64,000 bases of DNA from Pseudomonas poae (GTDB taxonomy: Bacteria > Pseudomonadota > Gammaproteobacteria > Pseudomonadales > Pseudomonadaceae). Location: contig NZ_JYLI01000007.1 in assembly GCF_001439785.1 (NCBI RefSeq), positions 186,001 to 250,000 on the forward strand, read 5' to 3'. The position numbers and the translations under genes are program-made. Positions 9,732 to 45,968 of this stretch are shown here, one piece after another (the first letter of the stretch is position 1; each line of letters opens with the position of its first letter). Below the pieces are notes generated by a model. That model saw only the letters and a list, made by a program, of their open reading frames with translations. It was not told where the DNA came from and searched no databases.

Positions 9732-10793
9732 ATGAAAACACTGGCCAAACTTCCCGTCACCATCGTCACCGGCTTTCTCGGCTCGGGCAAGACCACCCTG
9801 TTGCGCCACATGCTCGACAACGCCCAGGGCCGCCGTATCGCGGTAATCGTCAACGAGTTCGGCGAGTTGGGCATCGACGGGGAAATCCTCAAGCAGTGCT
9901 CAATCGGATGCACCGAGGAAGAAGCCAACGGCCGTGTGTACGAACTGGCCAACGGCTGCCTGTGCTGCACCGTGCAGGAAGAATTCTTCCCGGTGATGCG
10001 CGAACTGGTGGCCCGTCGCGGCGACCTCGACCATATCCTCATTGAAACCTCGGGCCTGGCCCTGCCAAAACCCTTGGTGCAGGCCTTCCAGTGGCCGGAA
10101 ATCCGCAGCGCCTGCACAGTGGACGCCGTAATCACCGTGGTCGACAGCCCGGCCGTGGCCGCCGGCACGTTCGCCGCCTTCCCGGACCAGGTCGACGCCC
10201 AGCGCAAACTCGACCCGAACCTGGACCACGAATCACCGCTGCACGAACTGTTCGCCGACCAACTGGCCAGCGCCGACCTGGTGATCCTCAACAAGGCCGA
10301 CCTGATCAGCCCCGAAGACCTGGCCCGCGTGCGCCTGGAAGTCGCCGAAGAGCTGCCGCCGGCGGTCAAGGTCATTGAAGCCAGCAGCGGCCGCGTGCCG
10401 TTGAACGTGCTGATCGGCCTGGGCGCCGGCTCCGAAGAACACATCGACGCCCGCCACAGCCATCACGATGCGCACCACGAAGGTGAAGACGACCACGATC
10501 ACGACGCCTTCGATTCGATCTCCATCGACCTGCCGCAAGCCGACGAAGCCCTGCTGCTCGACGCGCTGACCCAGTTGGTGGTACAGCACGGCATCCTGCG
10601 TATCAAAGGGTTTGCCGCCATCCCCAACAAACCCATGCGCCTGCTGATCCAGGGCGTGGGCACCCGCTTCGACAAGCACTTCGACCGCGCCTGGGGCGCC
10701 GACGAAGCGCGCATCACCCGCTTGGTGCTGATCGGCCAGGAGCTGGACGCCGCCGGCCTCGAAGCGCAACTGCGCGCCGCGCTCAGCGTTTAA
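9732..10793 (+). CDS. cobW: CobW GTPase (G3E family metallochaperone)
   Basis: P-loop GTPase of the COG0523 family thought to deliver cobalt to the CobN cobaltochelatase. The 353-residue product begins MKTLAKLPVTIVTGFLGSGKTTLL, with Walker A GFLGSGKT at about residues 14-21. The metal-binding CxCC motif is GCLCCTV at about residues 76-82, followed by the Walker-type ETSGLALPKP and the guanine-specificity motif LNKADL. A His/Asp-rich insertion (HIDARHSHHDAHH..DDHDHDAF, about residues 237-258) precedes the CobW C-terminal domain (ILRIKGFAAIPNKPMRLLIQ..). It is the first gene after the second riboswitch, and cobN begins 3 bases after its stop. Confidence 0.96.
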   Translation: MKTLAKLPVTIVTGFLGSGKTTLLRHMLDNAQGRRIAVIVNEFGELGIDGEILKQCSIGCTEEEANGRVYELANGCLCCTVQEEFFPVMRELVARRGDLDHILIETSGLALPKPLVQAFQWPEIRSACTVDAVITVVDSPAVAAGTFAAFPDQVDAQRKLDPNLDHESPLHELFADQLASADLVILNKADLISPEDLARVRLEVAEELPPAVKVIEASSGRVPLNVLIGLGAGSEEHIDARHSHHDAHHEGEDDHDHDAFDSISIDLPQADEALLLDALTQLVVQHGILRIKGFAAIPNKPMRLLIQGVGTRFDKHFDRAWGADEARITRLVLIGQELDAAGLEAQLRAALSV

Positions 10794-10796
10794 GCC

Positions 10797-13700
10797 ATGC
10801 ACCTGCTCAGGACCCAACCCGGTGGTTTTGTCTCGGACGACAATATTGCCGACCTTGGACAGACCCCCGCTGAACTGGTGATCCTGTGCAGCGGCGACTC
10901 GAGCCTGGCGCTGCTGGCCGAAGCGGCGCGGCAGTTGCCCGACGACTACCCCAGCCTGCGCCTGGCCAACCCGATGCAGGTGCAGAACCACGCCTCGGTC
11001 GACCTCTACGTGGATCAGGTGCTGCGTCACGCCAAGGTGATCCTGATCTCGCTGCATGGCGGCATCGGCTATTGGCGCTATGGCGTCGAGCGCCTGGTGG
11101 CATTGGCCGAGCGCGGCGTGCAACTGATTCTGGTGCCGGGGTGCGACCGCCCGGACCCGGAACTGGGCAGCCTGAGCACCGTCGGGGTGCAGGAACGCGA
11201 CCGTCTGTGGCACTTCCTGCGCCAGGGCGGCCTGGGCAATGCGCTGAATTTCTATCACTGCCTGGCCTCCGGCTATCTGGGTCGCGACTATTCGTGGGCC
11301 GAGCCGCAGACCCTGCCGCGCACGGCCATTTATCATCCGCACCACGCCAATGCCACGCTGCAGAACTGGCAGACAGAGTGGCGCGCCGATCTGCCGGTCG
11401 CGGCGGTGCTGTTTTACCGCTCGCATTTGCAGGCGGCCAACACCGGTTTTATTGACGTGTTCTGCCAGCGCCTGCAGGCGGCGGGCCTCAACCCGTTGCC
11501 GATAGCGGTGGCCAGTCTCAAAGAGCCCGGCTGCCTCACGGTGATCGAAGACCTGCTCGACGCAGTGCAGGCGGCGGTGATCCTCAACACCACCGGCTTT
11601 GCCCAGTCCAGCCCCGAAGCCCCGCATCTGCGCCCGTTTCGCCGCAATATCCCGGTGATTCAGGCGATCTGTGCGCAAGACAACCAACCCGGTTGGGAAG
11701 CCAGCGCACAAGGCCTCGGCCCGCGCGACCTGGCGATGCACATTGCCTTGCCGGAATTGGACGGGCGCATCATCAGCCGGCCGATCAGCTTCAAGGACCT
11801 GGCCTGGCGCAGCGAGCGCAGCCAGTCGGACGTGGTGTGTTACCGCGCCGCGCCCGAGCGCATGGACTTCGTCGCCGAGCTGGCGCGGCGCTGGGTCGAA
11901 CTGGCGCGGGTGCCCAACGGCGACAAGCGCATTGCGCTGATCCTCGCCAACTACCCGACCCGCGACGGCCGCATCGGCAATGGCGTGGGCCTGGACACCC
12001 CGGCCGCCGCGCTGAATATCCTGCGTGCCTTGCAGGCCGAAGGTTATCCGCTGCCGCACGTGCTGCCCGAAAGCGGCACTGCGCTGATCCACGAGCTGCT
12101 CGGCGGCGTCACCAACGACCTCGACAGTCTCGACCTGCGCCCCTGCCACCAGAGCCTTAGCCTGGACGACTACGCGACAATGTTTGCGCGCCTGCCCGCC
12201 GCCAATCAACAGGCGGTGCTGGAACGCTGGGGCGCGCCGCAGCAAGACCCGATGTGCCGCGATGGACGCCTGATGATCGCCGGGTTGCGCCTGGGCCAGA
12301 CCTTCGTCGGCATCCAGCCGGCGCGGGGTTATCAGGTGGACGCGAGCGCGGTGTATCACGATCCTGATCTGGTGCCGCCCCACGGCTACCTGGCGTTCTA
12401 CTTCTGGCTACGCCACACCTATGGCGCCCACGGCGTGATTCACGTCGGCAAGCACGGCAACCTCGAATGGCTGCCGGGCAAGGGGGTGGGGCTTTCGCAA
12501 CACTGCTGGCCGGACGCACTGCTCGGGCCGTTGCCGAATATCTATCCGTTCATCGTCAACGATCCGGGCGAGGGTGCCCAGGCCAAGCGGCGTACCCAGG
12601 CGGTGATCATCGACCACCTGATGCCGCCGCTGACCCGCGCCGAAACCTACGGCCCGCTGCGCAACCTCGAGCTGCTGGCGGACGAATATTACGACGCGCA
12701 GTTGCTCGACCCACGGCGCGCGCTGGCGCTGCAAAAGGACATCCTGGCGCTGGTGCGCGAAACCCGTATCGACCAGGAACTGGCGCTGGACAGTGACGCC
12801 GATGCGGCCGTGTGGCTGCCGCGCCTGGACACCTACCTGTGCGATCTCAAGGAGTCGCAGATCCGCGACGGCCTGCATATCTTTGGTGAGTCTCCCCAAG
12901 GCCGCTTGCGCATCGACACTTTGCTGGCCTTGCTGCGTATCCCGCGTGACGACGGCCGTGGCGCGCAATCGAGCCTGCTGCGGGTGCTGGCCAAGGCCTT
13001 CGCGCTGGGCTTCGATCCGCTGGACTGCGCGCTGGCCGAGCCCTGGAGCGGCCCACGCCCCGACGTGTTGCGGAGCATAGATCCACAGCATTGGCGCACC
13101 GCCGGTGACACCCGCGAGCGTCTGGAGCTGTACGCGGGGCGTTTGATCGAGCAGGCGTTGCAAGGCCCGCTGGAGCAGCTTGAGGCGCCTGGCTGGGAAG
13201 ACGTGAAAGCGGTGATCGAGCATTTGCGCATCATCGTCGCACCGCGCCTGGATGCCTGCGGCCCGGCGGAAATGCGCGGTTTGCTGGACGCCTTGAGTGG
13301 CCGCTTCGTGCCGGCGGGGCCAAGTGGTGCGCCCAGCCGTGGGCGCCTCGACGTGCTGCCTACCGGGCGTAACTTTTTCAGCGTGGACGTGCGCAACCTG
13401 CCCACCACCACCGCCTGGCGCATCGGCTTTCAGTCGGCCAACCTGATCCTCGAGCGGCACTTGCAGGACCATGGCGACCACCTGCGCCAGCTAGGCCTGT
13501 CGGTGTGGGGCACCGCCACCATGCGCACCGGCGGCGATGACATCGCCCAGGCCATGGCGCTGATGGGCGTGCGCCCGGTGTGGGCCACCGGCAGCCAGCG
13601 CGTCGACGACTTCGAGATCCTGCCGATCAGCCTGCTCGACCGCCCGCGCGTGGACGTGACGCTGCGCGTATCCGGCTTCTTTCGCGACGCGTTCGCCAAC

Positions 13701-14558
13701 CTGATCCGCCTGTTCGACGCGGCGGTGCAGGCGGTGGCGGCGCTGGATGAGCCAGACGACATGAACCCGCTGGCAGCCAAGGTGCGCAGTGAGCGCGAGG
13801 CCCTGCGCATGGCCGGCCTGGACGAAGACGCGGCGGCGAAACAGGCGGGCTGGCGCATCTTCGGCGCCAAGCCGGGCGCCTACGGTGCCGGCGTGCAGGG
13901 CGCCATCGACGGGCGGTTGTGGCAGAGCCGCGAGGACCTGGCCGAGGTCTACCTCAATTGGGGTGGCTACGCCTACGGCGGTGCCGATGAAGGCACCGAG
14001 GCCCGCGAGCCCTTCGCCCGGCGTTTGAGCCAGGTGCAGGCGGTGGTGCAGAACCAGGACAACCGCGAGCACGACCTGCTCGATTCCAACGACTACTACC
14101 AGTTCCAGGGCGGCATGCTCGCCGCCGTGGAAACCCTGAGCGGCGACAAGGCCGCCAGCTACCACGGCGACCACAGCCAGCCGGACCTGCCGAAAATCCG
14201 CACCCTGAAGGAAGAACTCAACCGAGTGATTCGCGCCCGTGCGGCCAACCCCAAGTGGATCGACGGCGTGAAACGTCATGGCTACAAAGGCGCGTTCGAG
14301 ATGGCCGCGACCGTGGACAATCTGTTCGCCTTCGACGCCACGACCGAGCTGATCGACGATCACCAATACGCCTTGCTGGCCGACGCCTACCTGCTCGACC
14401 CGGACACCCGCGCCTTCGTGCAACAGCACAACCCGGCGGCATTGCGTGACATGACCGAACGCATGCTCGAAGCCCAGCAGCGCGGCCAGTGGCAAGAGCC
14501 GGGCGCCTACCGTGAAGCCTTGGAAAACCTGTTGCTCGATATAGAAGAAGACAGCTGA
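10797..14558 (+). CDS. cobN: Cobaltochelatase subunit CobN
   Basis: Large subunit of the ATP-dependent cobaltochelatase, which inserts cobalt into hydrogenobyrinate a,c-diamide in the aerobic cobalamin pathway. The length of 1253 residues is full length for CobN. Conserved motifs are SLHGGIGYWRYGVERL, IHVGKHGNLEWLPGKG (about residues 548-563), DEYYDAQLLDPRRA, and WGTATMRTGGDDIAQAMALM near residue 905. The C-terminal YAYGGADEGTEAREPFARRL leads into DSNDYYQFQGGM. The gene follows cobW by 3 bases. The partner ATPase subunits are provided by the chlI/chlD locus downstream, not by cobS/cobT. Confidence 0.97.
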   Translation: MHLLRTQPGGFVSDDNIADLGQTPAELVILCSGDSSLALLAEAARQLPDDYPSLRLANPMQVQNHASVDLYVDQVLRHAKVILISLHGGIGYWRYGVERLVALAERGVQLILVPGCDRPDPELGSLSTVGVQERDRLWHFLRQGGLGNALNFYHCLASGYLGRDYSWAEPQTLPRTAIYHPHHANATLQNWQTEWRADLPVAAVLFYRSHLQAANTGFIDVFCQRLQAAGLNPLPIAVASLKEPGCLTVIEDLLDAVQAAVILNTTGFAQSSPEAPHLRPFRRNIPVIQAICAQDNQPGWEASAQGLGPRDLAMHIALPELDGRIISRPISFKDLAWRSERSQSDVVCYRAAPERMDFVAELARRWVELARVPNGDKRIALILANYPTRDGRIGNGVGLDTPAAALNILRALQAEGYPLPHVLPESGTALIHELLGGVTNDLDSLDLRPCHQSLSLDDYATMFARLPAANQQAVLERWGAPQQDPMCRDGRLMIAGLRLGQTFVGIQPARGYQVDASAVYHDPDLVPPHGYLAFYFWLRHTYGAHGVIHVGKHGNLEWLPGKGVGLSQHCWPDALLGPLPNIYPFIVNDPGEGAQAKRRTQAVIIDHLMPPLTRAETYGPLRNLELLADEYYDAQLLDPRRALALQKDILALVRETRIDQELALDSDADAAVWLPRLDTYLCDLKESQIRDGLHIFGESPQGRLRIDTLLALLRIPRDDGRGAQSSLLRVLAKAFALGFDPLDCALAEPWSGPRPDVLRSIDPQHWRTAGDTRERLELYAGRLIEQALQGPLEQLEAPGWEDVKAVIEHLRIIVAPRLDACGPAEMRGLLDALSGRFVPAGPSGAPSRGRLDVLPTGRNFFSVDVRNLPTTTAWRIGFQSANLILERHLQDHGDHLRQLGLSVWGTATMRTGGDDIAQAMALMGVRPVWATGSQRVDDFEILPISLLDRPRVDVTLRVSGFFRDAFANLIRLFDAAVQAVAALDEPDDMNPLAAKVRSEREALRMAGLDEDAAAKQAGWRIFGAKPGAYGAGVQGAIDGRLWQSREDLAEVYLNWGGYAYGGADEGTEAREPFARRLSQVQAVVQNQDNREHDLLDSNDYYQFQGGMLAAVETLSGDKAASYHGDHSQPDLPKIRTLKEELNRVIRARAANPKWIDGVKRHGYKGAFEMAATVDNLFAFDATTELIDDHQYALLADAYLLDPDTRAFVQQHNPAALRDMTERMLEAQQRGQWQEPGAYREALENLLLDIEEDS

Positions 14559-14593
14559 TGAGCGACCGCACCAACACTGGGGCAAGCCGTAAT

Positions 14594-14783
14594 ACCGTTC
14601 AGTTAAGGAACATGTGTGGGCTTATTGTGGCGAGCGGGCTTGCCCCGCGTTGGGGTGCGAAGCGCCCCCAATCCAGCAAAACGCGGTGTGCCTGATACGG
14701 CTCAGCGCCTGGTTTCGGGGCTGCTGCGCAGCCCAACGCAGGACAAGCCTGCTCGCCACAGGGAATCTGCGCTTAACTGAACG
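14594..14783. repeat. MITE-like repeat, copy 1: REP sequences framed by 13-bp terminal inverted repeats
   Basis: The ends are CCGTTCAGTTAAG (14594-14606) and its exact reverse complement CTTAACTGAACGG (14771-14783). Inside are two REP-type half elements, GTGGCGAGCGGGCTTGCCCC near the left and its partner GACAAGCCTGCTCGCCAC near the right, with GGGGTGCGAAGCGCCCC and GGGGCTGCTGCGCAGCCC hairpins. The same sequence in reverse orientation recurs at 61056. It fills most of the 384-base gap between cobN and chlI, in which no gene is seen. Confidence 0.75.
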
Positions 14784-14789
14784 GCATCG

Positions 14790-14915
14790 TGGTTCGCCCC
14801 GCGTTGGGCTGCGTGGCAGCCCCAATAAATTCAACCTGGTCTGCCTGAAAGAACGTGGCGTTTGGTTTTAGGGCTGCTTCGCAGCCCAACGCGGGGCAAG
14901 CCCGCTCGCCACAAT
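14790..14915. repeat. REP inverted pair upstream of chlI
   Basis: GCCCCGCGTTGGGCTGCG (14796-14813) and its exact reverse complement (14880-14897) frame a 66-base centre, and GGGGCAAGCCCGCTCGCCACA follows. It is the same REP family as in the neighbouring element but without CAGTTAAG ends. It lies directly upstream of chlI, so chlI may be separated transcriptionally from cobN. Confidence 0.7.
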
Positions 14916-14942
14916 AAGTAGCAGAATTTAAAGAGAGCCGGT

Positions 14943-15941
14943 ATGACCGATATTCCACATTTCCCGCTGTCTGCTGTCGTCGGTGCCGACGCGCTGAAAC
15001 TCGCACTGTGCCTGGCCGCCATCGACCCGAAGATTGGCGGCGTGCTGATCGAAGGTCCGCGCGGCATGGCCAAGTCCACCCTGGCCCGTGGCCTGGCGGA
15101 CCTGCTCGCCAGCGGGCAATTTGTCACCTTGCCCCTGGGCGCCACCGAAGAGCGACTGGTCGGCACCCTCGACCTGGATGCGGCGCTGGGTGAAGGCCGT
15201 GCGCAGTTTTCCCCCGGCGTATTGGCCAAGGCCGACGGCGGCGTGTTGTATGTGGATGAAGTCAATTTGCTGCCCGACCATCTGGTCGACCTGCTGCTGG
15301 ACGTGGCCGCCAGCGGCACCAACCTGATCGAGCGCGACGGTATTTCCCACCGGCACGCGGCGCGCTTTGTGCTGATCGGCACCATGAACCCGGAGGAGGG
15401 TGAGTTGCGCCCGCAGTTGCTCGACCGCTTCGGCTTCAATGTGGCGCTGAGCGGCCACACCCTGCCGACCGAGCGTGGGCAGGTCATCCGCCGCCGTCTG
15501 GATTTCGACAGCGACCCTGATGCTTTCTGCGCGCAATGGGCCGAGCCCCAGGCCGCCTTGCGTGCGCGCTGCACCCAGGCGCGCGAGCGGCTCGAGCTTA
15601 TTGCCATGGATGACGATGCGCTGGCGCAGATCACCGAGCGCTGTTTTGCCGCCGGGGTCGATGGCCTGCGCGCCGACCTGGTCTGGTTACGTGGCGCCCG
15701 TGCCCACGCAGCCTGGCGCGGCGCTGATGCCATCGCCGAAGAAGACATCCAGGCCGTGGCCGAATTTGCCCTGCGTCATCGCCGCCAGGAGCCATCCCCA
15801 CCGGCGAGCCCGCCCAATCAAGGTCAGTCCGCGCAACCATCGGACACCTCGCCGGGCCAGGGCCAATGGGGTGACCTGCCCGCACCGGCACTGCCCACCG
15901 GCGCGCGCCGCGAAGTGCCCGCCTGGCCAAAAAAGCCCTAG
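14943..15941 (+). CDS. Chelatase AAA+ ATPase subunit, ChlI/BchI-like (zero-frame product)
   Basis: A 332-residue AAA+ ATPase that, by context, is the small motor subunit of the CobN cobaltochelatase. It begins [22 protein letters not shown]. Walker A is EGPRGMAKSTLA (about residues 37-48), Walker B is GGVLYVDEVNLLPDHL (about 100-115). The sensor region is RFVLIGTMNPEEGELRPQLLDRFG (about 141-164). The reading frame ends at the TAG at 15939-15941, right after the slippery sequence at 15929-15935. Slipping back one base there continues into the VWA domain and would give a 551-residue ChlI-ChlD polypeptide. Hence this short form and the long form are probably both made. Confidence 0.92.
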   Translation: MTDIPHFPLSAVVGADALKLALCLAAIDPKIGGVLIEGPRGMAKSTLARGLADLLASGQFVTLPLGATEERLVGTLDLDAALGEGRAQFSPGVLAKADGGVLYVDEVNLLPDHLVDLLLDVAASGTNLIERDGISHRHAARFVLIGTMNPEEGELRPQLLDRFGFNVALSGHTLPTERGQVIRRRLDFDSDPDAFCAQWAEPQAALRARCTQARERLELIAMDDDALAQITERCFAAGVDGLRADLVWLRGARAHAAWRGADAIAEEDIQAVAEFALRHRRQEPSPPASPPNQGQSAQPSDTSPGQGQWGDLPAPALPTGARREVPAWPKKP

Positions 15942-15975
15942 GCATCCGCCCTCGACCTGACGCGGGGGCGGATGC
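15929..15975 (+). promoter_or_regulatory. Programmed -1 ribosomal frameshift signal in chlI/chlD
   Basis: The heptamer A-AAA-AAG (15929-15935) is phased correctly in the ChlI frame (CCA-AAA-AAG). It is followed by a 6-base spacer CCCTAG that carries the zero-frame stop. Then a perfect 10-bp stem follows: GCATCCGCCC (15942-15951), a 14-base loop, and GGGCGGATGC (15966-15975). The -1 frame is open from 15875 to the VWA stop at 16597. All the parts of a dnaX-like frameshift cassette are present. Frameshifting in chlD-type chelatase genes has been reported in the literature for other bacteria. Confidence 0.85.
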
Positions 15976-16597
15976 ACGGCCCCAAGCGGGGCGGCTCGAC
16001 AGCGGCAGGCACGGCAAGGCGCGCGGCGCAGAGCAAGGCACGGTCAACTGGCCGGGCACCTTGCTCGGCGGGCGCCCGCAGTCGCGTGAAGATTTACGCT
16101 TCCAGCAGCGCAATCGCGCGGCCCATGAGCTGTGGCTGGTGATCGTCGACGCCTCGGCCTCCACTCGGCGGCACAGCGCACTGACCGACGCCAAGGGCCT
16201 GCTCGCTCAACTGTTCGATGACGCCTACCGGCAACGCGCACGCCTGGCCTTGCTGACCGCCAGCGGGCAATCGCCGCAGTGGCAGGTACAAGGCCTGAAA
16301 GCCGCCAAGGGTCTGGCCGACTGGCTCGCGCAACTGGGCGCCGGCGGCGGCACACCCCTGCTTGCGGCGTTGAGCGAGGCCGCGCAGTGGCTGCAGGCGC
16401 GACGCAAACGTCACCCCACCGAGCAGCAACGCCTGTTGATCATCACCGACGGCCGACTCAAGGCCATCGATCAACTGCCCCAACTCGACTGCCCAGGCTT
16501 GCTGGTGGATATCGAACGCGGCCCGATCCGGCTGGGAAGGGCGCAACAGCTGGCAGACGGATTGAATCTGGATTATCAGCATATCGATGCCAGGTAG
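15935..16597 (+). CDS. VWA-domain chelatase subunit (ChlD-like), expressed by -1 frameshift from chlI
   Basis: Reads in the -1 frame relative to chlI. A basic, low-complexity linker (KALGIRPRPDAGAD.. through EQGTVNWPGTLL, as in ChlD linkers) is followed by a von Willebrand A domain with the MIDAS motif DASAS (in LWLVIVDASASTRR). The conserved GGGTPLLAAL (the MIDAS threonine) and LLIITDGR follow. There is no ATG or GTG between the upstream stop (15872-15874) and the domain. The only alternative start is a TTG at 16061, which lacks a convincing ribosome site and would give 178 residues. So the likely product is the 551-residue fusion with the ATPase. Together with the short ChlI form it would supply both motor subunits for CobN. 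Confidence 0.82.
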   Translation, partial: ALGIRPRPDAGADARPQAGRLDSGRHGKARGAEQGTVNWPGTLLGGRPQSREDLRFQQRNRAAHELWLVIVDASASTRRHSALTDAKGLLAQLFDDAYRQRARLALLTASGQSPQWQVQGLKAAKGLADWLAQLGAGGGTPLLAALSEAAQWLQARRKRHPTEQQRLLIITDGRLKAIDQLPQLDCPGLLVDIERGPIRLGRAQQLADGLNLDYQHIDAR

Positions 16598-16676
16598 CGC
16601 TGCAGAGCATCCTGTGTAAGCCGTTTCAACCTGTGGCGAGCAGGCCCTGTGGGGGCGGGGCTTGCCCTAATGCAGG

Positions 16677-16826
16677 CAGTTAAGCGCAGGTCCCCCTGTG
16701 GGAGCGGGCTTGCCCGCGAAAGCGGTGGGTCAGCCAGCGTCAATGTTTGCTGGGCCAACGCCTTCGCGGGCAAGCCCGCTCCCACATTTGATTTTCGTCG
16801 CTATGAGCATAGCGTTCGCTTAACTG
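16677..16826. repeat. MITE-like repeat, copy 2, with a 24-bp REP inverted pair
   Basis: The ends CAGTTAAGCG (16677-16686) and CGCTTAACTG (16817-16826) are perfect inverted repeats. Inside, TGTGGGAGCGGGCTTGCCCG.. (16697-16720) pairs over 24 bases with 16763-16786. The ends match those of the element at 14594, but the REP core is of the GTGGGAGC subtype. It lies in the 471-base gap between the chlD end and the first NRPS gene. Confidence 0.7.
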
Positions 16827-17068
16827 ACTGGCATCAGGGCAACCCCGCTCTCCACAACAAACCTCAAGTGAAACCTTTTCCCCTCCCACTTGTCCCCGCT
16901 TCCCATGTCACCTCCCGCCCGCCAAATCCCTTAATTTTCCAAGCCTGCCGGAAGCCTCTCCAGGCCTCCGGCTGCGCCTGCTATTTCCAGGCGCCCAGCA
17001 CGCCCGATGCAAACGGCAGCTGAAAACGGACTTTCTTCTCCCCGTGACTTATCAGGCAGGTTACTCCC
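16827..17068 (+). other. Leader region of the first NRPS gene
   Basis: These 242 bases must hold the NRPS promoter. They contain a pyrimidine-rich, GC-poorer stretch (CCCTTAATTTTCC near 16926-16938) and an imperfect CCGGAAGCC/GGCCTCCGG hairpin around 16950-16972. A weak ribosome site (CAGGTTACTCCC) lies directly before the ATG. I see no gene, no clear -35/-10 pair and no certain lux box. Confidence 0.4.
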
Positions 17069-44445
<27,377 letters not shown>

Positions 44446-44465
44446 GGGGTTTGCGCCGGTATGGG

Positions 44466-44552
44466 TGTGGGAGCTGGCTTGCCTGCGATGGCATCGACCG
44501 GGTTTTCCTGATGCACCGAGGTGTCTGCATCGCAGGCAAGCCAGCTCCCACA
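44466..44552. repeat. REP inverted pair after the NRPS genes
   Basis: TGTGGGAGCTGGCTTGCCTG.. (44466-44490) and its exact 25-base reverse complement (44528-44552) can form a long hairpin 20 bases after the NRPS stop. It may protect or end the NRPS transcript. With the next repeat it fills the 368-base gap before macA, in which no gene is seen. Confidence 0.75.
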
Positions 44553-44682
44553 GAAAAGCAGGTTCAAGTTGAAGAAACTGCTTTTGACCTGCTCGGCTTT
44601 GGCTTTGGCCTTTGATCTTGCTTTTGATCTCGGGCACACCGAGCCTGGGCGAGGTGCCGAGTGTTGGGGCAAGAGCCCTTTT

Positions 44683-44731
44683 GGTTACTTTTGGCTGGGC
44701 CGGCATTCCGGGCTCTTTTCCAAAAGTGACC
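44683..44731. repeat. Imperfect inverted repeat upstream of macA
   Basis: GGTTACTTTTGG (44683-44694) and CCAAAAGTGACC (44720-44731) pair with one mismatch, followed by CGCTGTAAGAGCGGAACC. Very similar sequences are, from memory, common between genes in P. fluorescens strains. A function is unknown. Confidence 0.5.
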
Positions 44732-44813
44732 CGCTGTAAGAGCGGAACCATAGGTGGCCGTTACTGCAGCAACGGATATGCACTCAACCAAAAAAACCTC
44801 TCAATGGTCATTT

Positions 44814-45965
44814 ATGCAAACGTCTAAATTTCGCAAAATCGGCTTATTCACCCTGTTGGCCATCGCCATCGGCCTGATCATCTACACCGTAAAGGCCCCC
44901 GCCGACGCCCCCCAATACCTGACAGCCACCGCCGAACGCGGCGATATTGAAAACGCCGTCCTGGCCACCGGCCTGCTCGAAGGCATCAAACAAGTCGACG
45001 TCGGCGCCCAGGTCTCCGGCCAGTTAAAGTCCCTCAAGGTCAAAGTCGGCGACAAGGTAAAGAAGGGCCAATGGCTCGCCGAAATCGACCCTCTGATTCT
45101 GCAAAACACCCTGCGCAAGGCCCAGGTCGACGAAGAAAACCTTCAGGCCCAACGCCGCGCCACGGCGGCCCAGGTGAAGCAGGCCAGGTCGGTGTACGAG
45201 CGCTACAAGGGCCTGCAGATCGACGAGTCGGTGTCCCGTCAGGACTTCGAAGACGCCGAGTCCACCTATCAGGTGCAGCAGGCCAACCTGTTGTCGCTGG
45301 ATGCGCAGATCAAGAGCGCGCATATCCAGATCGACACCGCCAAGGTCAACCTGACCTACACCCGTATCAATGCGCCCATCGACGGCGATGTGGTGGGTAT
45401 CGTCACCCAGGAAGGCCAGACCGTGATCGCCAACCAGCTGGCGCCGGTGCTGCTCAAGCTGGCGGACCTGGACACCATGACCGTCAAGGCCCAGGTGTCC
45501 GAGGCGGATGTGATTCATATCAGCCCCGGCCAGCAGGTGTATTTCACCATTCTCGGCGAGGCCGACAAGCGCTACTACGCCAAGTTGCGCGGCACGGAGC
45601 CGGCGCCACAGAACTTCCTCGAAACCCAGAGCGCCGGCACGCCCAAGCAGAACACGGCAGTGTTCTATAACGCGCTGTTCGACGTGCCCAACCCCGACCA
45701 TCGCCTGCGCATCGCGATGACCGCTCAGGTGCGCATCGTGCTCGACACCGCCCAGGGGGCGCTGATGGTGCCGGTGGCGGCGCTGGGCGCGCGCAACAAC
45801 GATGGCAGCTATGCGCTGCGGGTACTGGATGCCAAGGGCAAGGTGCTGGCGCGCAATGTGAAGACCGGCATCAACAATAACGTCAAGGTGCAGATCCTCG
45901 ACGGCCTGGTCGAGGGCGACAAGGTGGTGATCGGCGATACCACGCCTGCCGTGGCGGGGAACTGA
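44814..45965 (+). CDS. macA: MacA-like periplasmic adaptor of the lipopeptide exporter
   Basis: Membrane-fusion protein that joins the MacB ABC transporter to an outer-membrane channel. From the ATG at 44814 it has 383 residues (MQTSKFRKIGLFTLLAIAIG). It has one N-terminal transmembrane anchor (about residues 7-24) and the lipoyl/biotinyl-like half motifs VDVGAQVSGQLKSLKVKVGD and INAPIDGDVVGIVTQEGQTV, with a coiled-coil hairpin between them (about 85-175). A beta-barrel domain follows (ADVIHISPGQQVYFTILGEA). The frame is also open from a GTG at 44754 and an ATG at 44778, so the start is not certain. The homologue next to viscosin/massetolide synthetases is required for lipopeptide export, and macB starts 3 bases after. 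Confidence 0.9.
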   Translation: MQTSKFRKIGLFTLLAIAIGLIIYTVKAPADAPQYLTATAERGDIENAVLATGLLEGIKQVDVGAQVSGQLKSLKVKVGDKVKKGQWLAEIDPLILQNTLRKAQVDEENLQAQRRATAAQVKQARSVYERYKGLQIDESVSRQDFEDAESTYQVQQANLLSLDAQIKSAHIQIDTAKVNLTYTRINAPIDGDVVGIVTQEGQTVIANQLAPVLLKLADLDTMTVKAQVSEADVIHISPGQQVYFTILGEADKRYYAKLRGTEPAPQNFLETQSAGTPKQNTAVFYNALFDVPNPDHRLRIAMTAQVRIVLDTAQGALMVPVAALGARNNDGSYALRVLDAKGKVLARNVKTGINNNVKVQILDGLVEGDKVVIGDTTPAVAGN

Positions 45966-45968
45966 GTC

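Noticed and set aside
16061..16597. VWA gene as an independent gene with TTG start
   Set aside because: No ribosome site is seen before the TTG, the frame is open further upstream with a ChlD-like linker, and the frameshift signal explains its translation better. It is kept as an alternative only.
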